Source: Glacieibacterium sp038211965 (GTDB lineage: Bacteria > Pseudomonadota > Alphaproteobacteria > Sphingomonadales > Sphingomonadaceae). From it: 5,853 nucleotides of DNA. Every line of letters starts with the position of its first letter. Within the stretch, counting starts at the first letter, position 1. Where the stretch lies: assembly GCA_038211965.1 (NCBI GenBank), contig JBBQVB010000147.1, positions 1 through 5,853 of the forward strand. The letters run 5' to 3'. The notes under the pieces are model-generated. The model was not told where the DNA came from, ran no database searches, and saw only the letters and a program-made list of their open reading frames with translations. Of this stretch, positions 1-5,853 are shown piece after piece. Position numbers and translations under genes: made by a program.

Positions 1-1
1 C

Positions 2-241
2 CGGATCGTCGTCAATTTCCATCGCGGTCCGCTGTTCGCGCGCGGCCATGGACATTTCTCCCCGGTGCTTGGCTATCTTGCCGACCGGGATCTCGTCTTC
101 GTCGGCGACGTCAACGCCGCATATCGCCCATACCTCGTGCCGACCCAGCGGTTGTGGAAGGCGGCCGGCACCGTCGACAGTGCAACGAGCAGGCCGCGCG
201 GCCTGCTCATCGTCGCACTGCCCGCGAAAAGCTCCGTCTGA
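2..241 (+). CDS. Phytochelatin synthase family protein, C-terminal part (5' end outside window)
   Basis: This is the last 79 codons of a gene that begins before the window, read in frame 2 and ending in TGA at 239-241. The family (papain-like, glutathione gamma-glutamylcysteinyltransferase) cleaves Gly from glutathione and, in true synthases, transfers gamma-Glu-Cys to another glutathione to make metal-binding phytochelatins. Visible here are an NF motif (fragment residues 5-6), the GHFSP motif with the presumed catalytic His (fragment residue 18, codon 53-55), and GDVN with the presumed catalytic Asp (residue 36, codon 107-109). The His-to-Asp spacing of 18 equals that of His162 and Asp180 in Arabidopsis PCS1 (from memory). 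A PYLVP segment, an LW pair and an RGLLIV strand follow, as in the family. The catalytic Cys lies upstream and cannot be seen. The protein ends soon after the catalytic domain, so it lacks the Cys-rich C-terminal domain of plant enzymes. It could be a glutathione hydrolase rather than a polymerising synthase. The next gene starts 38 bases later on the same strand. Confidence 0.85.
   Translation, partial: RIVVNFHRGPLFARGHGHFSPVLGYLADRDLVFVGDVNAAYRPYLVPTQRLWKAAGTVDSATSRPRGLLIVALPAKSSV
187..208. repeat. Perfect 22-base palindrome inside the end of the first gene
   Basis: The 22 bases GAGCAGGCCGC followed by GCGGCCTGCTC equal their own reverse complement. As RNA this could fold into a 9-bp stem with a GCGC loop. 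Flanking GTGC (180-183) and GCAC (215-218) could extend it imperfectly. It is coding sequence (the TSRPRGLL part of the phytochelatin synthase relative) and ends 31 bases before that stop codon. No T-run follows, so it is not a standard intrinsic terminator. It could affect mRNA folding or stability between the first gene and pdxH, bind a dimeric protein, or be chance in GC-rich DNA. Confidence 0.6.
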
Positions 242-279
242 GGTTTCGCGCGGCGGGCAACACCGCTAGGACGGCGGCC

Positions 280-858
280 ATGCACACCGACCCCTTCGCG
301 TGGTTCGCCGACTGGTTCGCAGAGGCGCGCGCCTCCGAACCCTCCGACGCCAACGCCTTCGCGCTCGCCACCGCGACGTCCGACGCGCGACCGTCGGTGC
401 GCATCGTGCTGCTCAAGCACTGGGATGCGCGGGGCTTCGTGTTCTACACCAACCTCGACAGTCGCAAGGGGCGCGAACTCGCCGCCAATCCGGCCTGCCA
501 CATGGATTTCCACTGGAAGTCGCTGCTGCGTCAGGTCCGCGTCGACGGCGTCGCCGAAGCTGTCCCCGATGCCGAGGCCGACGCCTATTTCGCGGGGCGT
601 CCGCGCGCCTCGCAGCTCGGGGCGTGGGCGTCGGACCAGTCGCGCCCGATGCCGGGCCGCGCGGCGTTCGAGGATCGGCTGGCAGAGGTCACGACGCGCT
701 TCGAGGGCACCGACGTGCCGCGCCCGCCGCGCTGGTCGGGCTGGCGCGTCGTACCCACCGCAATCGAGTTCTGGCAGGACCGCCCGAGCCGCCTCCACGA
801 GCGCACGCTGTTCGTCCGCAGCGGCGCAGGGTGGACGAGCGGATTGCTGTACCCGTGA
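280..858 (+). CDS. pdxH: Pyridoxamine 5'-phosphate oxidase (PdxH)
   Basis: This cytosolic FMN enzyme oxidises pyridoxamine or pyridoxine 5'-phosphate with O2 to pyridoxal 5'-phosphate and H2O2, the last step of vitamin B6 synthesis and salvage. The 192-residue protein matches the family over its whole length. Compared from memory with E. coli PdxH, the key residues align at a constant offset of 26: FMN-contacting Arg41, Lys46, Tyr56, Arg62 and Lys63, and substrate-contacting Tyr103, Arg107, Ser111, Arg171 and His173. Diagnostic stretches are RIVLLKHW (41-48), FYTN (55-58), RPRASQLGAW (107-116), the EFWQ strand (163-166) and the closing RLHER...LLYP. The ATG at 280 is chosen because AGGA (268-271) sits 8 bases upstream and the N-terminus then fits the family. 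The frame is open further upstream, but that overlaps the preceding gene and has no family similarity. The transporter gene starts 25 bases after the stop. Confidence 0.97.
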   Translation: MHTDPFAWFADWFAEARASEPSDANAFALATATSDARPSVRIVLLKHWDARGFVFYTNLDSRKGRELAANPACHMDFHWKSLLRQVRVDGVAEAVPDAEADAYFAGRPRASQLGAWASDQSRPMPGRAAFEDRLAEVTTRFEGTDVPRPPRWSGWRVVPTAIEFWQDRPSRLHERTLFVRSGAGWTSGLLYP

Positions 859-883
859 GAGGGGTTGCACCGGAGGGAGCAGG

Positions 884-1792
884 ATGACCGCTTCCCGCGC
901 CACCCTGACCCGCCGCGCCGCGCTCGCGTCGGTCGCAGTGGCGATAACGCTCCTCGGGCTCAAGGCGTGGGCGGCGTGGGCGACGTCGTCGATGGCAATG
1001 CTCGGCAGCCTCGCCGACACCGCGCTCGACCTCGCCGCGTCGCTGATGACATTGTTCGCAGTCGGCCTCGCCGCGCAGCCCGCCGACGACGACCACCGTT
1101 TCGGGCACGGCAAGGCCGAAGCGATCGCGGCGCTGCTCCAGACGCTGCTGATTCTCGCATCCGGCGTCGGCATCGGCATCCGCAGCGTCCAGCAACTCGG
1201 CATCCACGACCTGCCGACACGCGCCGATGTGGGCATCGGCGTGTCGCTGGTCGGCGTCGTGATGACGCTGGTGCTGGTCGCCTATCAGCGCCACGTCGTC
1301 CGCGCGACGGGGTCGATCGCCATCGGCACCGATCAGCTCCACTACCAGTCCGACCTGCTGCTCAACATCGCGGTGATCGTGGCCCTCGTGCTCGACATCC
1401 AGCTCGGGCTCCACGGCGCCGACGCGATCTTCGGCATCGGCATCGCGCTGTGGCTCGCCTACGGCGCACTGACCTCGGCTCGCGATGCGGTCGACATGTT
1501 GATGGACCGCGAATGGCCCGAGGCGAAGCGCCAGAAGCTGCTCGCTACCGTCGCCGGCCATCCGCGCGTCGAGGGCATCCACGAGCTGCGGACGCGGTCG
1601 AGCGGCGTCACCGACTTCATCCAGTTCCACATCTGGCTCGCCCCCGACATGACCGTCGCTGCCGCGCACGCCATCGTCGACGAGATCGAGGCCAAGGTCG
1701 CCGCCGCCTTCCCGGGTGCCGAGATCCTAATCCACGTCGATCCCGCCGGACATTACGACGCCGGTCACGCTCCAGTCGAAAAGGCCGCCTGA
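884..1792 (+). CDS. fieF: Cation diffusion facilitator, FieF/YiiP type (Zn/Fe/Cd efflux)
   Basis: This inner-membrane proton/metal antiporter of 302 residues has six predicted membrane helices (about residues 12-34, 38-62, 80-103, 115-136, 150-170 and 178-200) and a cytoplasmic C-terminal metal-binding domain. Compared from memory with E. coli YiiP, every metal site is kept. Transport site A is Asp45, Asp49, His153 and Asp157 (the LHYQSD motif). Site B is Asp68, His71 and His75 (ADDDHRFGHGKAE). The C-terminal sites are His233, His249, His262, His284 and Asp286. Lys77 and Asp208 match the interlock salt bridge of the YiiP dimer. The Asp-Asp/His-Asp site A type is known to accept Cd as well as Zn. 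The start at 884 has GGAGGG (872-877) six bases upstream. The next gene begins one base after the TGA, so the two are probably translated together. The gene symbol follows the close E. coli relative; the actual metal in this organism is not shown by sequence. Confidence 0.95.
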   Translation: MTASRATLTRRAALASVAVAITLLGLKAWAAWATSSMAMLGSLADTALDLAASLMTLFAVGLAAQPADDDHRFGHGKAEAIAALLQTLLILASGVGIGIRSVQQLGIHDLPTRADVGIGVSLVGVVMTLVLVAYQRHVVRATGSIAIGTDQLHYQSDLLLNIAVIVALVLDIQLGLHGADAIFGIGIALWLAYGALTSARDAVDMLMDREWPEAKRQKLLATVAGHPRVEGIHELRTRSSGVTDFIQFHIWLAPDMTVAAAHAIVDEIEAKVAAAFPGAEILIHVDPAGHYDAGHAPVEKAA

Positions 1793-1793
1793 G

Positions 1794-2588
1794 ATGCGCT
1801 TGCCCTTCCACCAGATCGATGCGTTCACGCGGACGGCGTTCACCGGCAACCCCGCCGCAGTGATGCCGCTCGACGCGTGGCTCGACGATGCGACGCTGCA
1901 GGCCATCGCCGCCGAGCATAACATCGCCGAGACGGCATTCATCGTGCCGCGCAGCGACGGCGTGGCGGACTATGACCTGCGCTGGTTCACCCCGACGCTC
2001 GAGGTCGAACTGTGCGGCCACGCGACGCTCGCGAGCGGGCATTTCGTGCTTGGGGCCGATCCGGCGAAAGACCGCGTGACCTTCGCGACGAACGTCTCGG
2101 GCATCCTCGAAGTCGTGCGCGACCGTTCCGGCTACACGGTCTCGCTCCCTGCCCTACCCTGCACCCCCGCGCCGCTCGACCCCGTCGTCGACGCGGCACT
2201 CGGCGCGACAGCCGAAGTACTGCTGCGTCACCCGAAGGGCTATCTGATCGCGGTGTTCGCCGACGCCGCGACGGTGCGCGCGCTCGCTCCCGACCTGCGC
2301 GCCGTCGCGCGCCTGCCCGAGATGACCGTCATCGCCACGGCCCCGGGCGACGACACCGACATCGTCAGCCGTGTCTTCGTGCCCGCTGGCGGCATCGACG
2401 AGGACCCGGTGACGGGGTCTGCCCATGCCGCGCTGACGCCCTACTGGGCGGGGCGGCTGGGGCGCGACGGCTTCGGCGCATGCCAGGCCAGCGCACGCGG
2501 CGGCCACGTCGCATGCCGCTTGGCGGGCGACCGCGTCGTACTGGGCGGTGGCTGCGTTACGGTCATCGAGGGGACAGTGCTGCTGTAA
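1794..2588 (+). CDS. PhzF family protein (phenazine-biosynthesis-like isomerase fold)
   Basis: The 264-residue cytosolic protein is a full-length member of the PhzF/YddE family, which has two similar diaminopimelate-epimerase-like halves and forms dimers. PhzF itself isomerises trans-2,3-dihydro-3-hydroxyanthranilate, but most relatives have unknown substrates. No other phenazine gene is present, so a phenazine role is not supported. Visible hallmarks are QIDAF...F-TGNPAAV (7-23), NIAETAF (43-49) with presumed catalytic Glu46, the LRWFTP strand and CGHATLA (74-80) with His76, and the second-half signature GGIDEDPVTGSAH (199-211) with Asp204. These correspond to Glu45, His74 and Asp208 of Pseudomonas PhzF (from memory), so the protein is probably catalytically competent. 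The ATG is one base after the transporter stop, and GAAAAGG (1778-1784), inside the transporter gene, supplies a ribosome-binding site nine bases upstream. A 78-base gap to the P450 gene follows, the longest in this gene run. Confidence 0.93.
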   Translation: MRLPFHQIDAFTRTAFTGNPAAVMPLDAWLDDATLQAIAAEHNIAETAFIVPRSDGVADYDLRWFTPTLEVELCGHATLASGHFVLGADPAKDRVTFATNVSGILEVVRDRSGYTVSLPALPCTPAPLDPVVDAALGATAEVLLRHPKGYLIAVFADAATVRALAPDLRAVARLPEMTVIATAPGDDTDIVSRVFVPAGGIDEDPVTGSAHAALTPYWAGRLGRDGFGACQASARGGHVACRLAGDRVVLGGGCVTVIEGTVLL

Positions 2589-2666
2589 CGTTGCGCCATT
2601 CGAACGATTGCGCTCGCCGCCAATTTGTGCGTATCGTCGCTCCGCACTTCGACAAGGCTGCCCCTT

Positions 2667-4046
2667 ATGAACGCCCCGACGCCGCCGTCCGCCTTCATCC
2701 CCGCCGACCTGCCCGAGCCGAGCTTTGCCGAGCTCAGCCACATTCCCGGCATGAACCCGGCGCGCATCCCGATGCTGCGGACGCTCAAGTTCCTCAAGGA
2801 TCCGCTGGGCTTCAGCAAGGCGTCGGTCGAGGCTTATGGCCGCGTCTTTCGGCGGCAGGATTTCGGCGGCTGGGGCGTCTCGATGATCGGCCCCGAGGCG
2901 AACGAACTGGTGATGTTCAACAAGGACAAGATCTTCTCATCGGCGCTCGGCTGGAACCCGGTGCTCGATCAGGTCTTTCCGCGCGGCCTGATGCTGATGG
3001 ATTTCGAACAGCATCGCGTTCACCGCAAGGCGCTCGGTGTCGCGTTCAAGCCAGAGCCGATGAAGCATTATCTCGGCACGCTGAACACCGGCATCGCACG
3101 CGGCATCGCCGACTGGGAAACCAAGGGCGAGTTCAAATTCTATCCCGCTATCAAGGCGCTGACCCTCGACCTCGCCGCCGCGTCGTTCCTCGGCGTCGAG
3201 TGGGGGCCCGAGGCGCACAAGATCAATCGCGCCTTCGTCGACATGGTCCTTGCGGCGACCGGCGTCGTGCGCAGGCCGCTGCCGTTCACCGCGATGCGGC
3301 GCGGGGTCAAGGGTCGCGCCTATATGTGCGCGTTCTTCGGCAAGGAAATCCCCAAGCGGCGGGGCGCGACCGGCGACGACATCTTCACGCAGATTTGCAA
3401 CGCCGTCGACGAGGACGGCACGCTGCTCACCGACCAGGAGATCATCGACCACATGAACTTCCTGATGATGGCAGCACACGACACGCTGACCTCGTCGCTG
3501 ACTTCGACGGTCTATTATCTCGGCATGCATCCCGAATGGCAGGACAAGCTCCACGCGGAGATCAAGGCGGTACAGGCCGAGACCGGCGGGCCGCTGACCT
3601 ATGAAACGCTCGGCAAGCTCGAACTCGCCGAAATGGTCTTCAAGGAGGCGCTGCGGCTGATCCCGCCGGTGCCGTCGATGCCGCGCCGCGCGCTGCGCGG
3701 CTTCACCTTCATGAACCACGCCGTTCCGGCGGGGGCGCATGTCGGCATCAACACGATGATCAGCCACCGCCTGCCCGACATCTGGCCCGACCCCGACAAC
3801 TTCGATCCGCTGCGCTTCACCCCCGAGAATTCGAAGGGCCGCCACAAATATGCGTGGGTGCCTTTCGGTGGCGGCGCGCATATGTGTCTCGGCTTGCATT
3901 TCGCGTACATGCAGGCGAAAGCCTTCCTGTTCGCGCTGCTCGCCGATCACCGGATCGTGCTGGCGGATGGGTACGAGGGGGACTTCCAGATGTTTCCGAT
4001 TCCCAAGCCCAAGGACGGGCTGCCGCTGCGCATCGTCGCACGATGA
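2667..4046 (+). CDS. Cytochrome P450, CYP136-like
   Basis: This 459-residue heme monooxygenase is probably soluble, since no N-terminal membrane anchor is seen. Landmarks in order: the RGLMLMDFEQHRVHR segment (C-helix region, about 108-122); YPAIKALTLDLA (about 160-171); I-helix MMAAHDT with the acid-alcohol pair Asp272 and Thr273; the ExxR pair Glu327 and Arg330; DPLRF (PERF region); and the heme loop FGGGAHMCLG with ligand Cys407. His occupies the place of the usual Arg in FxxGxRxCxG, a known variant in CYP26/CYP51/CYP136-like proteins. Several stretches (RGLML-DFE-H, PA-KALTLD, MMAAHDT, HRLP-IW-DP) recall M. tuberculosis CYP136A1, an orphan P450; this is from memory with no alignment run. 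The substrate is unknown. No ferredoxin or reductase gene is in the window, so electrons must come from elsewhere. The ATG at 2667 has AAGG (2654-2657) nine bases upstream. An in-frame TTG at 2625 is less likely. The stop overlaps the hydrolase translation signals. Confidence 0.95.
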   Translation: MNAPTPPSAFIPADLPEPSFAELSHIPGMNPARIPMLRTLKFLKDPLGFSKASVEAYGRVFRRQDFGGWGVSMIGPEANELVMFNKDKIFSSALGWNPVLDQVFPRGLMLMDFEQHRVHRKALGVAFKPEPMKHYLGTLNTGIARGIADWETKGEFKFYPAIKALTLDLAAASFLGVEWGPEAHKINRAFVDMVLAATGVVRRPLPFTAMRRGVKGRAYMCAFFGKEIPKRRGATGDDIFTQICNAVDEDGTLLTDQEIIDHMNFLMMAAHDTLTSSLTSTVYYLGMHPEWQDKLHAEIKAVQAETGGPLTYETLGKLELAEMVFKEALRLIPPVPSMPRRALRGFTFMNHAVPAGAHVGINTMISHRLPDIWPDPDNFDPLRFTPENSKGRHKYAWVPFGGGAHMCLGLHFAYMQAKAFLFALLADHRIVLADGYEGDFQMFPIPKPKDGLPLRIVAR

Positions 4047-4049
4047 GGG
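4045..4049 (+). promoter_or_regulatory. Ribosome-binding site of the hydrolase, over the P450 stop codon
   Basis: GAGGG lies eight bases before the ATG at 4058 and overlaps the last two bases of the P450 TGA (4044-4046). A ribosome terminating on the P450 would cover it, which suggests translational coupling. It also decides between two in-frame starts: the ATG at 4043, in a 4-base ATGA overlap with the P450, has no Shine-Dalgarno-like sequence upstream. Confidence 0.55.
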
Positions 4050-4057
4050 CTCACGCG

Positions 4058-5059
4058 ATGGCACACGATCCGACGCGGCCGCGACGCTGGCGTAGGGTCG
4101 CCGGCCTGCTACTGCTGATCCTGCCGGGTATCTGGTTCGGCCTGCGCGTCCCCGATCTGCCCGCCGCGCAACTCCGCGCCAAATACACCAGTCCCAGTTC
4201 GGTGTTCGTGACGGTCGAACCCGGCCTCAGCGTCCACGTCCGCGACGAGGGACCACGCGACGCACTGCCCGTCCTGCTCCTGCACGGTTCGAGCTCGTCG
4301 TTGCAGACGTGGGAGCCGTGGGCGGCGCGTCTCAAGGACCGCTACCGCGTCGTCACCCTGTCGCTCCCCGGCCATGGCCTTACCGGGCCGCACCCGCGCC
4401 GCGACTATTCGGCCGCCGCGTTTCTCGCCGTCGTCGGCGAGGTTGCCGATATGCGCGGGCTCGGGCGCTTCGTCATCGGCGGCAATTCGATGGGCGGCGG
4501 GATCGCCGCGGCATTCGCGGCAGCGCACCCCGACCGCGTCGCCGGGCTTATCCTCATCGATGCGGCGGGCGCGCCGTTCAAGGGCAAGGCCGACCTGCCG
4601 ATCGGCTTCCGCATCGCGCGCACCCCCGTAATCCGCGATATCGTCGAGGAGATCACGCCGCGCGCGATGATTGCCAAGTCGCTCGAACAGACCGTTGCCG
4701 ATCCGCACACGCTGACGCCGTCTCTGATCGACCGATATTGGGAATTACTGCGCTATCCGGGCAATCGCCAGGCAACGATCGACCGCTTCTCGGCGGGCTA
4801 CACCCAGCTCGATGCGGTCGCCTTGGGGCGTCTCAGAGTGCCCGTCGCCATTATTTGGGGCCGACAGGACCGGCTGATCCCGGTCGAGTCCGTCGACTGG
4901 TTCAAGCGCGTGCTGCCGCAGTCGCAGGTGACGATCCTCGACCACGTCGGCCACGTGCCGATGGAGGAGGCCCCGGACGCGTCGCTCGCACCGCTGCTGC
5001 CGTTCCTCAGCGGCATCGCCGCTCAGGCTGCGCCGGCGCCCCGGATTGCCGCGAGGTAG
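4058..5059 (+). CDS. Alpha/beta hydrolase with N-terminal membrane anchor
   Basis: This 333-residue alpha/beta-fold hydrolase looks like the MhpC/epoxide-hydrolase/esterase class. A basic start (RPRRWRR, 7-13) precedes a hydrophobic stretch at about 14-29, which suggests a signal anchor with the catalytic domain outside the cytoplasm. The lack of a clear cleavage site favours an anchor over a signal peptide. The fold signatures are LLLHGSSSS (oxyanion loop, about 73-81), LPGHG (103-107), the nucleophile elbow GGNSMGGG with Ser144, WGRQDRLIP with Asp271, and DHVGHVPMEE with His299, so the catalytic triad is complete. A cap region of about 165-250 lies between the elbow and the Asp. The substrate cannot be named. 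The start at 4058 is chosen for its GAGGG site; the ATG at 4043 would add five residues (338 in all) and overlap the P450 by four bases. Coupling to the P450 suggests linked function. The 3' end overlaps the opposing regulator gene by 37 bases. Confidence 0.92.
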   Translation: MAHDPTRPRRWRRVAGLLLLILPGIWFGLRVPDLPAAQLRAKYTSPSSVFVTVEPGLSVHVRDEGPRDALPVLLLHGSSSSLQTWEPWAARLKDRYRVVTLSLPGHGLTGPHPRRDYSAAAFLAVVGEVADMRGLGRFVIGGNSMGGGIAAAFAAAHPDRVAGLILIDAAGAPFKGKADLPIGFRIARTPVIRDIVEEITPRAMIAKSLEQTVADPHTLTPSLIDRYWELLRYPGNRQATIDRFSAGYTQLDAVALGRLRVPVAIIWGRQDRLIPVESVDWFKRVLPQSQVTILDHVGHVPMEEAPDASLAPLLPFLSGIAAQAAPAPRIAAR

Positions 5060-5850
5060 CCGAGCATCCGCGAGGCGGTGTCGGCGCTCAGCGAGATCAG
5101 CGCGCGGCGCGCATCGTCGGGGTCGGTGTTGCGCTCGAACATCCCGGCATCGCAGAGGTTGCGGATCCAGCGCAGCGCCGTCGTCGTCGGGACGGCAGCC
5201 GCGATGCACAGGCTCGATACCGAGACATAGCGCCGTTCGAGCCGCGCTGCCGTCAGGTCGAGGAGCATGTCCCACGCCGGGTCGGAGAACAGCTGCGCTG
5301 GAAAGAAGCGTTCGCGCTCGCGACGTTGCTTGATCATCGCACGGACATAGGGCGCGCCGACGTCGTCGGTGCCGCGCAGCGCGACCTTGGCCTCGTGCGC
5401 GAGATCGTTGAGGGCGCGCGCGATCCGCTCGACCTCCGATCCGAGCGCGTTGAGGCGAGCCGAATCGCGGTCGGAAAAGTCCGCCACGCCGGGCCTCGAC
5501 GCCGACGGCAGCGCGGCGAGTACGGCCGCCTGCAGGTCGGCCATGGCGACGGTGGCCGGCAGATAGTCGCCGACATTGGCCGCCAGCCTGATCGCATCGA
5601 GCCAGCGATCGTCGTCGAGCAGGAACAGCGCGCGCGGCGCATCGGGACGCTGCAGCTCGTCGAGCAGCGCGGCGTCGGCGAGCGCCAGGTCGACCGCGAC
5701 AAGTGCGACGCTCCATTCGTCGGCGAGCCGCGCGCGCAGCGCCGCCGCACTGTGAACCGTTGCGGTCCGCAATCCCTGATTGGCGAACGTCGGTAGTGCA
5801 GCAAAGCGTCCGGACGGCACCGCGAAGACGATCAAATCGTCATCTGCCAT
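5023..5850 (-). CDS. Winged-helix (MarR-like) regulator with a receiver-like N-terminal half
   Basis: This is a 275-residue protein on the minus strand. The C-terminal part (about 182-265) looks like a MarR-type winged helix: FFPAQLFSDPAWDMLLDL leads into VSVSSLCIAAAV (209-220), a likely recognition helix PTTTALRWIRNLCDAG (221-236), then a wing with DPDDARRALISLS (243-255). I associate this C-terminal type with sphingomonad regulators, from memory. Residues 6-113 look like a receiver fold: strands LIVFAV (6-11), VALVAVD (48-54) and RALFLL (73-78), and a GDYLP...L...VLAAL end (94-113). Asp54 sits where a phospho-acceptor would be, but the acidic pair after strand 1 is absent and the usual Lys after YLP is Ala99, so it is probably a pseudo-receiver. 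A helical linker (about 127-152) joins the halves. The ATG at 5848-5850 directly follows an in-frame TAA, so the start cannot lie further upstream; its ribosome-binding site is outside the window. Its targets are unknown. Confidence 0.85.
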   Translation of the reverse strand: MADDDLIVFAVPSGRFAALPTFANQGLRTATVHSAAALRARLADEWSVALVAVDLALADAALLDELQRPDAPRALFLLDDDRWLDAIRLAANVGDYLPATVAMADLQAAVLAALPSASRPGVADFSDRDSARLNALGSEVERIARALNDLAHEAKVALRGTDDVGAPYVRAMIKQRRERERFFPAQLFSDPAWDMLLDLTAARLERRYVSVSSLCIAAAVPTTTALRWIRNLCDAGMFERNTDPDDARRALISLSADTASRMLGYLAAIRGAGAA

Positions 5851-5853
5851 TTA

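Noticed and set aside
154..279. Upstream in-frame extension of pdxH
   Set aside because: It overlaps the phytochelatin synthase relative, has no family similarity, and the ATG at 280 has a good ribosome-binding site.
73..1669. Long minus-strand open frames opposite pdxH and the transporter (387 and 326 codons)
   Set aside because: They are antisense to genes with full family signatures, are Arg/Ala/Gly-rich low-complexity translations, and show no motif. They arise from high GC.
2608..2637. Possible promoter before the P450 (TTGCGC, 18 bases, TATCGT)
   Set aside because: Only TTG of the -35 and four of six -10 positions fit. That is too weak to call, though the 78-base gap at 2589-2666 is the likeliest place for an internal promoter.
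2625..2666. TTG start adding 14 residues to the P450
   Set aside because: It has no ribosome-binding site. The ATG at 2667 has AAGG at suitable distance, and the extra residues are not P450-like.
2012..3604. 530-codon plus-strand open frame spanning the PhzF and P450 genes
   Set aside because: It is frame-shifted against both real genes, its translation is Arg/Pro-rich, and it resembles nothing. It is a GC shadow.
2937..4064. 375-codon minus-strand open frame opposite the P450
   Set aside because: It lies antisense to intact P450 motifs and has no domain signature.
5031..5040. CGCCGGCGCC near the end of the hydrolase as part of a terminator
   Set aside because: It is a short GC-rich near-palindrome inside two coding frames with no T-run on either strand.
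4309..5796. Long open frames on both strands over the hydrolase and regulator (495 codons plus, 323 codons minus)
   Set aside because: They are out of frame with the hydrolase triad and the winged-helix motifs, which explain the region.

Overview
The window is high-GC DNA packed with genes, with strong G/C preference at third codon positions. The protein families point to an alphaproteobacterium, most likely Sphingomonadales. This rests on protein style (a 192-residue PdxH, a regulator of a type I associate with sphingomonads, a family P450) and not on any RNA gene, so it is an inference. There is no rRNA, tRNA, CRISPR array, insertion sequence or phage gene, and no gene-free stretch over 300 bases.

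Layout: six genes run left to right with gaps of 1 to 78 bases, and a seventh meets them head-on from the right. In order they are: (1) the C-terminal end of a phytochelatin-synthase-family peptidase, cut by the left edge, which keeps the catalytic His and Asp; (2) pdxH, pyridoxamine 5'-phosphate oxidase, complete; (3) a FieF/YiiP-type cation diffusion facilitator with all metal sites intact; (4) a PhzF-family isomerase-like protein, one base after the transporter; (5) a cytochrome P450 resembling the CYP136 group; (6) an N-terminally anchored alpha/beta hydrolase whose ribosome-binding site lies over the P450 stop codon; (7) on the minus strand, a regulator with an apparently degenerate receiver-like N-terminal half and a MarR-like winged helix, whose 3' end overlaps the hydrolase by 37 bases.

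How they may work together: genes 1 and 3 both fit soft-metal handling (thiol-peptide or glutathione chemistry and Zn/Cd/Fe efflux). PdxH and PhzF-like proteins are metabolic and may simply share the transcript. The P450 and hydrolase look like a translationally coupled pair, possibly acting one after the other on a hydrophobic substrate that cannot be named from sequence. No ferredoxin or reductase for the P450 is present. Nothing here is clearly a new defence or mobile system. The most notable points are the phytochelatin-synthase remnant, the CYP136-like P450/hydrolase pair, the pseudo-receiver regulator, and a perfect 22-base palindrome near the end of the first gene.
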